NCBI RefSeq assembly: GCF_000204055.1
Contig: NW_006768780.1
Span: forward strand, 1,303,752 to 1,344,189
Reading direction: 5' to 3'
Length of the DNA stretch: 40,438 nucleotides
Source: Melampsora larici-populina 98AG31
Lineage: Eukaryota; Basidiomycota; Pucciniomycetes; Pucciniales; Melampsoraceae
In this document: positions 32,052-40,438 of the stretch, piece by piece
Layout: the number at the start of each line of letters is the position of its first letter
How positions within the stretch are numbered: position 1 is the first letter of the stretch
Translations under genes and position numbers: made by a program
Notes under the pieces: generated by a model
Database searches by the model: none
Told to the model about the DNA's origin: nothing
Seen by the model: the letters and a program-made list of their open reading frames with translations, nothing else

Positions 32052-34391
32052 CTAATAGATATCTATGGAATTATTATCCTTTAAGATCTTCATGACTTGT
32101 GAATTCCACTCAAGAAATGTACCAGAAGGTATCTTCTCAATTGGGAATTGAATATAATTTGGTGAACTTGGATCACCTTTGATGGCCAAGGAGTGCCATG
32201 ACCTTAAAAGAGTTAGGATAGCCCGACTAGGAAACCTATTCTTGTCACTAAATCCAAACAGGGTCTGGAACATTTGACCAGGATCATCCAGCTTATTCTG
32301 GGGGGTGAACATATTTTTTTTATATTTGAAGAGATGTTGGATATTCTTGGGATGAAAATCAAGATGTTCCCATTTGCCAAATGTGTCCTTGAGAAATTTT
32401 ATTGCATTCTCCATCAGCTTTTGAAGTTGCTCAACTGTCAAGTTCCTTCGATTCAAAATCCTTATGATCCCAATGAAAGGTACTACCACTCTGTACTCTG
32501 CCATGCCAACAGCTTTGAAAATCAGGTCAAGATTGTTTGCATTGATTTCACTCAACGTCTTGTGTGATTGAACTGAGAGTTTCAGGGAAGGATGAGGATC
32601 ATTGAGACTATTATATGAGATCTTTAGTCTTTGGATTAGATCCTCAAAAAAGCTATGTAATTCTTTACACATATTTTGACCAAGAGGTGTATGAAACTGT
32701 GCAGCATTTGAAGCCAAGTGCCATATTCTGTCTGATTCCATGCTTGCTTCTCCATATGAGTACCAATTTTTCCTTGAGAATTGCTCTGGACCCCAGAATG
32801 CATAGTTCTTGATTCCCATCCTCTCATAAAGTCCACCTTGAATTGACTTAGAATCATTTTCAAATATATCAATCGATTCCTGCCAATAATCAAAATCTTG
32901 GGGTACTTTTGATTGTCCTTTAGCTTTGGACCAGAATAGTGATAATGCATGAACCAATGAAAATGGGACATTGCTGCTGTCATTAATTTTTTTCAAGTAT
33001 CTCAAGTGAAATCCAGGATCCAAGGCACCATCTGAGGAGTATCTGTAAAGTTTTCCAAAAGCAAAGTCTTCAAGATCTGCTGTCTTCCAGCTGCTATAGA
33101 AATCTTTCATGAAGCTCCAACCATCATTTAGTAGGACTTCCATATCCTCTTTTCCTAATTGTTGACCCTCAAAAACTCTCAAGACACCAAGAAATGACAT
33201 AACAATTGTGTACCCTCCGTGTTTTGCAGCTAGCTTTATAGCATCAATTTCTTGCTGACTACATTTGTTTTTTCCTGTGATATTCTTGTATATTCCACAA
33301 AAGAAATCATATATCTCATAACAAAGTGTTGGTGACCTATTTGCATTGATAATTCCAATTTTTTGCAGAAGAACAAGATAATGACCTGACCTGCGAGTGT
33401 TTGAAATGTTTGACACACTGCTTTCACTTTCAGATATTCCAAATCTTTTTTGTATTTCAACAAGACTTTTGCTAAATGGAGTGTGTGGTGAATTTTCAAT
33501 AAGATTACTTTTACTTATTCCATTGTCTCCAGCCAAAACAACACCTGAATCTTTCAACCACTCCACAGTACTATCAGGGTGAGACATTGAGACTCTCCCT
33601 TGTGTACCAAAAGTCTTTATAAATTCTTCCTTCCTTCTCTTTGATTCAGAATTTTGGGTAGAGTACACATCTTGACCTACAGCAATATTTTGCTTAGGTA
33701 GAGGGGTTCTTTTTCTTTTATCTTGTGGGTGGTTCATGATTTTGCTATCTTGACTAAGCATAAAGTTCAGTGGGGTTCCGCTCATTTCATATGTACTATG
33801 ATTATCCTCAATAGGAATGTTTTCAAGAGGGATTGAGCCTTGCATTTTCTCTGGGCCTTTTTCATTCTCCATTCCAAGGGATACCTGGTATATTGTAGAA
33901 GGAGATGTGGTGTGCTGTTCTCTGCTTGTTGGACATTTACTGTTGTCTTTCAGTTTCATGCTCATTCCTGGATTATGGTTTGAGTTTTTCTGTAAGCCAT
34001 AATTATTTGATTCTGATGAACAAGGACCTTGTGTGAAGTGTTCACATTCCAAAGAATCCTCAGAATAATTAACCTCCATGAAATTGTGATACTGTGACAT
34101 ATGTGGTCTCCTGCTTGATCCTGCAGTTCTAAATCTTAGCCCTGAGCATGTTTGGTAACACAGAGTTTCCAGTGCTATAATCTGACATAATCTTGATAGT
34201 AACAAGGACCCCAACATATCTGGGTAGTTTAAGAAGATGAAAGAGGGTTCAAGGTTTTGGATTCTTCTTAGACTGCTTGATTGCAGGGAGAAAAGTGATT
34301 CTTGAGTATGAAGTGGCAATGAAATTATTTCTTGAAGCCAATTATCTTTGGGAACTATTTCAAACATGTTGGAATTTGGGTTTGAACACAT
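32052..34391 (-). CDS. Hypothetical protein, 779 aa, intronless, internally duplicated
   Basis: One uninterrupted frame, unusual among the multi-exon genes here. I do not recognise the family. Residues 1-300 are low in predicted structure and S/N/P-rich, with basic nuclear-localisation-like clusters (DKRKRTPLPK near 224, SKRRKEEF near 250). The rest appears to be two diverged copies of a module of about 200 residues, near 316-515 and 525-776. Aligned segments are GYTIVMSFLGVLRVFEGQQL with EYRVVVPFIGIIRILNRRNL, and SFMKDFYSSWKTADL with KFLKDTFGKWEHLDF. Shared LYRY/LFKY, DPG and a closing P..F..W..S motif follow. There is no signal peptide or membrane segment. It sits among repeats, so it may belong to an expanded rust family or an element. 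The first ATG in the frame is used. Confidence 0.65.
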   Translation of the reverse strand: MCSNPNSNMFEIVPKDNWLQEIISLPLHTQESLFSLQSSSLRRIQNLEPSFIFLNYPDMLGSLLLSRLCQIIALETLCYQTCSGLRFRTAGSSRRPHMSQYHNFMEVNYSEDSLECEHFTQGPCSSESNNYGLQKNSNHNPGMSMKLKDNSKCPTSREQHTTSPSTIYQVSLGMENEKGPEKMQGSIPLENIPIEDNHSTYEMSGTPLNFMLSQDSKIMNHPQDKRKRTPLPKQNIAVGQDVYSTQNSESKRRKEEFIKTFGTQGRVSMSHPDSTVEWLKDSGVVLAGDNGISKSNLIENSPHTPFSKSLVEIQKRFGISESESSVSNISNTRRSGHYLVLLQKIGIINANRSPTLCYEIYDFFCGIYKNITGKNKCSQQEIDAIKLAAKHGGYTIVMSFLGVLRVFEGQQLGKEDMEVLLNDGWSFMKDFYSSWKTADLEDFAFGKLYRYSSDGALDPGFHLRYLKKINDSSNVPFSLVHALSLFWSKAKGQSKVPQDFDYWQESIDIFENDSKSIQGGLYERMGIKNYAFWGPEQFSRKNWYSYGEASMESDRIWHLASNAAQFHTPLGQNMCKELHSFFEDLIQRLKISYNSLNDPHPSLKLSVQSHKTLSEINANNLDLIFKAVGMAEYRVVVPFIGIIRILNRRNLTVEQLQKLMENAIKFLKDTFGKWEHLDFHPKNIQHLFKYKKNMFTPQNKLDDPGQMFQTLFGFSDKNRFPSRAILTLLRSWHSLAIKGDPSSPNYIQFPIEKIPSGTFLEWNSQVMKILKDNNSIDIY

Positions 34392-35094
34392 TCACAAGCA
34401 TGTTTCAGAATCCACATAATAAATTGGTACAGCAGTCAATATCATCTCTCTAACCCCAATATTTACAGAACCCCCATAAAATGCATCCCCTAGTGCAGTT
34501 GACTGTGTACACTATTCAGCAGCAACAAGGGCTAGTGCAATGTGTTTCTCAAACATTTCTACCTCAGGTGCACATCACAGTGCAATCAAGTTTTTGCAGA
34601 ATATGTCACCTTTAAAACAAAATTTAGGTGCCATAAATTCAGTATCTACAGCACATCTAGCTACAAAGACTCTTCACCAACACCACAAACTTGCAAAAAG
34701 TCTAGTTTAAACCCAATGCTTAATCCCTCATCATCAAATTTATAATTGCTTCATGATGAGGCTCATTAGTTGGCTTCTTACAAATGGCTTTCTCTACACA
34801 TCCATAAAAAATTCAACACCTTTTGACTATCAATGAAAATAATTTAATTGGCATAACTTCAGAGCTTTCAAATTGAAGCTATTCATATAAAATGCTTCAA
34901 GTATTGATCCAGTCCACCAACTTCAATAGAGTTATGTAATACATTGGAATTTGGGCAAAATCTGTTCCACCTCTTGTGGTGAGCACAGATATATATTTTG
35001 GGCCTGCCAAGTGCACCTTTTTCAGCCAGCCAGAATTGGGGTTGTAAAATCTAGGCAAAAGTAAAAAATAGTAAAAGAACCTAGAAAGATATTG

Positions 35095-35182
35095 AAAGGG
35101 GAACAGGAATGATTGAAAAATGTTGGAAGTGGAAAAGAAACAATTGAAACATGTTGGAAGGAGAACAGAGATGATTGAAAGG
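35095..35182 (+). repeat. Degenerate minisatellite
   Basis: About two and a half copies of a roughly 36-bp unit: GGAACAGGAATGATTGAAAA, ATGTTGGAAGTGGAAAAGAA, then ACAATTGAAACATGTTGGAA and GGAGAACAGAGATGATTGAA. Confidence 0.55.
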
Positions 35183-35629
35183 CCGTTAGAGTCTAAGTAC
35201 TGAATCCCAAGATTGAACTCACTCTCCAGATTTCTTGGATTTGTTCAAGGTTTTTGATTTGTAAATTGTGTGTGATAGGATCTTTTTGGGACTTACTATC
35301 AGGGCTCTTGATTTTTGAATATACCAGTTGAAATTTTGCTTAGAAGATCCATTTCAATATCAGACATTGCCTGAGAGACCTTCATACAGGTTTGCAACTT
35401 GGTCTGTTGAGAATTCATTCCAGAAAATAAACCTTGAACACCAGCATCATAAGCTCAACAAATTTCCTTTTTCCTTGCAAGTCATTGAGCAAGGGACTTA
35501 TATTCCAACCAAGTATTTGGTCCTGGCTTGAGGCCACAAGAATGTAATTAGTCCTGTTGAGTCCTTTTTATTGATTTCTTGGATGCTCTACAGATAGGGG
35601 ATACAAATTTGAATCTGGCCACACAGCCG

Positions 35630-35683
35630 GATCTTTGGCCAGATTTCATTTGGCTGTAAATTTGGATTTTCTGGCCAAAGATC
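35630..35683. repeat. Perfect 14-bp inverted repeat (hairpin)
   Basis: GATCTTTGGCCAGA (35630-35643) pairs with TCTGGCCAAAGATC (35670-35683) around a 26-bp loop. Further CTGGCC copies lie at 35615 and 35683. Probably a small foldback element. Confidence 0.6.
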
Positions 35684-37153
35684 TGGCCAAGCAATCATGT
35701 GTGCCATGTGTTCTTACAGGAGTTTGCCTGTCCATCCATCTGGAAATCATCAGAGTTCCCAGAGCCTGTGTAGGCATCTCTGTAGTCCATTAGGGAGGAT
35801 GTACCATGTTACAGGAGCACAGAAGGCTGAGTTAATGCCATAGTGATGTTGCCACCCAAGTATGACATTACTATTAGGGGGGCCCAGGGTGTGAGAGTGA
35901 AGGTTTTTAATCTGAACTCCCCCTTTCTCCCAACCTCCGCCAATTAGCCATTCTCCTGGAAATCCCCAAGCACTTCTTCCATGTTCTCTCCCTGCTTTCT
36001 CTTTTTCTAGTATTTTCTTTCTATCAAGTTTTTCAAAACACCTGTTTGGTGATTTGACTTACAGAGGTGACCTGTATGATTTTCAGAATCTGTATTTTTC
36101 AAAAATACAAGATACCATTGTGTTTGACATGAAAACCTATCAAAACTCAGACTGTTGACAACAGTGAAAAAATTGTACCATAGGCCACTTGTTAAATAAT
36201 TGCTGTCTTTGCTTTTAATAATGCACAGCACAACTGACAAGCAAGCACCAAAAAGCTAAGCCAGATTCTCCTATGTGGCTTTGAAGGTGTTCTTCTACAC
36301 GCCCGGCTTTTTGATGCTGGTATCCTATTGTTGCAGATCTCTTCAGTGCCAGACTTGATCTCATTGCAAGTGTTCTCACATTCATTTCCTGTTTCCAAAA
36401 ACCTTGAGTCAGAATCTAACAGAGGTTTCAGGAGAAGCTGGTTGTGTAGTCATACTAGAAAGTGTCAGACATATGCTTACTATGATGTCTAGCCCAGCAT
36501 ATATCTCTGATGTAGAGCAGATATACTCAAGGTAGAGTGTAAAAAAATGATGAGGTTGTATACTTCTTAGTTTTTATTCCATAAATTTATTTCTTTTGAG
36601 CAAAAAAAGGGAAAAAAATGTGAATCATGCAAATTGTTGAATGTTACCAACATAGTTGATATGAAAATGGAGCAATCTTTTAAAGATTTTTGATGTCATT
36701 TACCAGCAAAATTGGCATGAAAATTGAAAATCAGGGTTTCACATTGGTAGGCTCAGGGGGAGCTTTCTGGAGTCCTATCATGATGATATCACCACTACAA
36801 ACCGGGAGGCAATAATAGCCATGTATTTGCAAGGCATCAATGCTCAGAGCCATTGGAGACTCACATTGTGATCCTCCTTGTTGCAAGTGCTGGTATCATT
36901 GCTGTCATATCACAAAACAATTTTTAACACATTCAGATGAAGTGTCCTGAGCTATTAAGACCAGTCTCAGCCCTCAACTAGTCAGGATAGTCCACATTTA
37001 CAGAAGCTACAACCAGAGTAAGATCACAGAGACTTGAGAAAAGACCAGTCTTCAATCACTTGAAGTGCCCCACCTCGTGTACACTTGAAGCTCGGCCCCG
37101 ACCCGAGGATAACATAAGACGTATCCTCGCAGCGGATCCGAAGATAAGCACGC

Positions 37154-37183
37154 AGATGCATCCTAAGATGCTAGGATGCATCT
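37154..37183. promoter_or_regulatory. Perfect 12-6-12 palindrome upstream of the FAR1/OTU gene
   Basis: AGATGCATCCTA AGATGC TAGGATGCATCT. A second, weaker inverted pair GAGGATA...TATCCTC lies at about 37106-37129. Both are GC-richer than the DNA to the left and about 430-500 bp before the proposed ATG. They may be promoter sites or part of a transposon end. Confidence 0.45.
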
Positions 37184-37429
37184 TTTCGTAACCTCACAGG
37201 CTACAAGTCCCCAAACGCATGCAAAGTCACTTAACTACCATTCACACCTCCTCACACCTCCTCACAGCCTCTTTCACATCTTTTCACACTCACACCCGTC
37301 TTCGAAGAAATTTCAAGCAAGAAAGCCACTTTTCCCATCTACCCGACCATCTTCACATCTCTTCAAGTTTCACAATTCACCTTTCACCACCTTTCACAAC
37401 ATTCATACACATACCAAAACCACCCCAAC

Positions 37430-37490
37430 GACTCAGAAGCCCCCAAAACCACCCCAACGACTCAGAAGCCCCCAACCAATTAACCAAACT
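37430..37490 (+). repeat. Tandem 28-bp duplication in the leader
   Basis: AAAACCACCCCAACGACTCA GAAGCCCC occurs twice in direct succession, followed by short CACCTCACTCA repeats at about 37516-37560. This supports treating 37176-37613 as untranslated leader despite an open frame. Confidence 0.6.
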
Positions 37491-37613
37491 CAATCACTCG
37501 CCACTTCCACCAATCCTCACACCTCACTCACACCTCACACCTCACTCACACCTCAATACTTCCTGCAGCGACCTTCACACACTCCACCTCTTCTAACTTG
37601 TCTCTCAGTCATC

Positions 37614-40438
37614 ATGACCACCCCCACCAGCTCAGCCAACAACAACAAAGCCATATACCCCAATCCTATACCACCTCCTCGAATCGACCAGACATTTGCC
37701 AATCATGCAGCCGCAGCTACCTATCTCCACCAGTTTGCCGCCGATCATGGATTTGAAATCACCACTCTCGACACCAGACTACCCACCTCCATCAAGTCCA
37801 AGTGTAGCCTAGGTGATCATAGACACATGACAAAGGCGAAGATTCAAGCCAAGGAAGCTCAAACTCAATCGACTCAATCAACCTCAACTGCTCAGCAAAC
37901 AACACAATCAACATCGACTGCCCGCCCCCTCAAGACATGTCTTTTTAAGATCATCAGTCGTCGCAATAGGAAGGATCATAACTCATTTTATCTGACCTTT
38001 GGAAAGGAAGGTCATATTCAACACAATCATGGCCCCCAAGAAGGACTACCGAAGAAAATACTGTTTATACCTTCTAAGGCTCCACCTCAACCCACCACCT
38101 CGACTTCGTTTCCTGCTCCCTCTCCTCAACTTCCCACCATCTCATCGGCTATCATCCCCGACTTGCCATCAGGACTCTTAACCCACCAATATTGATTGCT
38201 ACTTCAAGAGATGCAATCTCTTCCGGCACCTAACCAAGCATATCTACTCAACTTGTTCTTACGCGATGTTGAGTTTGCTAAAGGTATTGCAACCTCAACG
38301 ACACTTCCTCCTATTCACCCCCGAAGGACCCCTCATCCAGCGCTTCTGTCTACTTCTGCTGAAGAGGCAGCTGACGACCAAACTGCCCTCTCCACCAATT
38401 CGATGACCGACATACCTAGACCTCCCACTCTATCATCGCCAGCCGACTCACAACTAGCTAGTTCTATCCCCAACCTACAAGTTACTCCGTCGGTTAATCA
38501 AAATGTGATCGATTCGGCCATCCAATCTCTCAAGTCGCCATCAACAGAAACAGATAGATCACCCAAACCCGATTCAGCAAATTCTGAAAATAATCCGAAC
38601 AAAAATTGTGAGACATCTTATTTTGAATCTCTTCGTTCAACTATAACTGATAATCTAGTTCCTGCAGGTTGTTCACCCTTACCCGAGTTCAACCTTGATA
38701 TCCCCATGGAAGCTCCTCCAGTTGAAGCTGAGCCTTCCAAAAATGAAGATCTGGTTTCAAGAGTAAACGAGAATTATTCAACCGAGAATCGTGAGTATCT
38801 ATCTTTCTTTCTTGAATCTCTTGTTAGGTCAAGTCTAACTAAACATCCAATGCTCACAGGTTCTTCACCATTACCTGAGTTCAACCTTGATACCATGGAA
38901 GCACCTCAAGCCGAAGATGAGCCTTCAAAAAATGAAGATGAGGCAGTTTCAGGAGTAAACGAGAATTGTGAGTCATTTCTTTTTTATTTCTTGAATTTCT
39001 TGCTTGGTCAAGCCTAACTAGCAATCTGATCCTTGCAGCTTCTTCACCACTACCAGAGTTCAAAGTCAATTCCATGGAAGCACCTCAAGCCAAAGATGAG
39101 CCTTCGAAACAAGAAGATGAGGCGGTTTCCGGAGGAAATGAGAATTGTGAGTCACTTCTTTTTCATATCTTGAATTTCTTGCTCGGTCAAGCCTCACTAA
39201 CAATCTGATCATTATTCAATTCTATGGAAGCACCTCAAGCTAAGCCTTCAAAAAATGAAGACGAGGCGGTTGCAGGCGTACTTCCAATTTCCGACGAAGC
39301 CAAGGTTCCCAAACCCCGTTCTCGCAAACGCAAGATAGCCAAAGTCGAAGAGAAACCGGGCCCCATCCGCAATCTTCGCTCTCGCCAAGCCAAAATGAAG
39401 GCACCCATTCCAGAGGTTAGCAAATTCAAACTCACGACAAACCCCGATTTGCCCAAATTGGGAAAGGGTTATGGTTACATCGAAGTCCTCCCAGAGGAGG
39501 TAGAAAGTGCAGAAGAACAAAATGTCTCAGAGGACGCCCAAGCCGTTTGAGTTGGACGAGGCCAAAAAGGCAAACCGAAAGTCTCTACGCTCCGCCAAGT
39601 AGCAGCTCCTGCTAATCAAGAAGTAGGTGTCTCTCCACTTCTGGCCATACAAACATCTTTGCTGATGTACCACTTCATTTGTAGCCAAGCGAAGAATTGG
39701 AAATGCCAAGTGAGACAGCAGCCGACCAACCCGAGGTGACCTCTGCAGCAAGTGCCGGAATGCCAAGTCCAAGTGCAGAAACGACCGCAGCCAAAGCTGA
39801 TGTTTCATTACCACGAGACAAAACCCCGCAGCCGACATGCGAAGCTCAGCCCATAAAGCCCCAGACGTTCTTAGACAAAAAAAAGGTCTGTACTCTGTCT
39901 GCTCGCAAGCAACTCATACATATCAACCTTCAGACTTCTCATCTTTATTAATTTTGGGTCAACTAGTGTCAAATACCATTCACTCCAGAAGAGATGGATG
40001 AAGCACGTCAGATCGAGTGTGTTGTTTTAAAGGTACAATTTTGTTATAAACTCATCTTTAACAGATTGGCACTGAACTTCTTCTTACCTTACAATTATTC
40101 AGAAGTGGCCGTTTTTGCAGGATATACCCCGATTTCTCTTTCCGAACATCAAGAATGCTACAAATGTACCAAAAGATGGCCTTTGCGCTTTCTCTTCCAT
40201 TGCAGTGTCACTAGGACTCACACCAACCCACGCACCTACTGTCCGATCGATGCTTTCTCAACACCTACAGTCCAATTACGAATGGTATGCTGAAAATATG
40301 CCAAAGTTTGCTGTGGACATCGACATCAAACATATTGAAAGAATTCTCAAATCAACAGCTACCACTGCTGAGCGCGAGGATTGGTTCCCAATGCCATGTG
40401 ATGGCTACATCATAGCAAACACATATAATCGGCCAGTC
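37614..40438 (+). pseudogene. MULE-derived FAR1-domain/OTU-protease gene with two in-frame TGA codons (3' end beyond window)
   Basis: Proposed exons are 37614-38607, 38668-38790, 38860-38967, 39039-39146, 39231-39622, 39685-39885, 39967-40032 and 40103 to the edge. All phases join in one frame. Residues 24-140 fit the FAR1/MULE zinc-binding domain: DQTFANHAAAATYLHQFAAD, then HGFEI, Cys64, Cys109 and the HNH at 137-139. An S/T/P-rich linker and a basic KPRSRKRKIAKVEEKPGP follow. The last exon opens an OTU cysteine-protease fold (VPKDGLCAFSSIAVSLG, carrying the Asp and catalytic Cys positions) and WFPMPCDGYIIANTYNRPV. TGA at 38193-38195 and at 39548-39550 interrupts an otherwise continuous frame. 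The simplest reading is a decaying copy; readthrough is possible. The ATG chosen gives the FAR1 domain without the low-complexity leader. Confidence 0.7.
38608..39240 (+). repeat. Tandemly duplicated exon-intron unit inside the FAR1/OTU gene
   Basis: Three exons (38668-38790, 38860-38967, 39039-39146) plus the start of a fourth encode variants of SSPLPEFNLDTMEAPQAEDE, then PSKNEDEAVSGVNEN. The introns between them (69, 71 and about 84 bp) are also related, with GTGAGTCATTTCTTTT at the donor and CTGATCCTTGCAG at the acceptor. The unit of roughly 175-190 bp was copied with its intron. The fourth copy has lost the normal acceptor and the SSPLPEF part. Confidence 0.8.

Larger units (their letters stand above)
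34392..37153. other. Intergenic with repeats, no gene seen
   Basis: Nearly 2.8 kb with only short frames. The frame at 35328-35531 (MKFCLEDPFQYQTLPERPSY...) looks protein-like but has no partner exons or domain. A small minisatellite and a hairpin element in this stretch are listed separately. Confidence 0.4.

Noticed and set aside
35328..35531. 67-aa protein-like frame
   Set aside because: No supporting exons, splice sites or recognisable family; kept only as a remark in the intergenic entry.
37176..37613. Open frame extending the FAR1/OTU gene 146 codons upstream
   Set aside because: It is low-complexity H/S/P/T-rich sequence with tandem duplications. The FAR1 domain begins properly from the ATG at 37614.
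1..40438. tRNA, rRNA, CRISPR array or prokaryotic operon signals
   Set aside because: None seen. Genes are spliced with fungal-type introns and repeats are irregular eukaryotic types.

Overview
The window looks like accessory, repeat-rich nuclear DNA from a basidiomycete fungus, most likely a rust (Pucciniales, Melampsora-like). The reasons are AT-rich intergenic DNA, genes with many short introns (44-115 bp, GTRNGT...YAG), a FlbA/Sst2-type RGS gene, a mitoribosomal mL46 gene, and abundant remnants of Harbinger-, mariner- and MULE-like elements. The organism call is inference; no rRNA, tRNA or CRISPR was seen.

Layout. 1-400 is a dense GGTGTAAA/TTTACACC array. 541-657 is an orphan 3' exon. 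1518-2945 is an unrecognised 3-exon gene. A divergent pair follows, a 5-exon microprotein (3292-3949, minus) and mL46 (4110-5300, plus), sharing about 160 bp of promoter. 5.5-9.0 kb is a graveyard of DNA transposons: a mariner-like MITE with TA duplication, a dead PIF/Harbinger transposase, and two related Harbinger-type MITEs in opposite orientation.

The centrepiece is a 6247-bp element at 12959-19205. It has perfect 31-bp terminal inverted repeats and a perfect 9-bp target duplication (TCCTCTGAG). It carries exactly two apparently intact genes, arranged tail to tail with 13 bp between stops: an 847-aa DUF6589-like protein (six exons, candidate RNase-H-fold recombinase) and a 693-aa RecQ-like helicase (four exons). 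I propose it as an autonomous two-gene DNA transposon. It sits between two paralogous genes for tiny secreted peptides (59 aa at 11386, 62 aa at 21716). These share a Kex2-type KR site, a C-terminal motif KKxVxxQxxxAxPI, a TATA-like box about 690 bp upstream and an intron just after the stop. They may be an undescribed family of processed peptides.

24339-26497 (minus) is a DEP-DEP-RGS regulator of heterotrimeric G proteins. 28.4-31.5 kb holds GTAC-rich sequence and a GCAAC-rich MITE. 32052-34391 (minus) is an intronless 779-aa protein with an internal duplication. The right end (37614-40438, cut by the window) is a MULE-derived gene with a FAR1-type zinc-binding domain and an OTU protease domain. 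It contains a tandemly duplicated exon-intron unit and two in-frame TGA codons, so it is probably a decaying copy.
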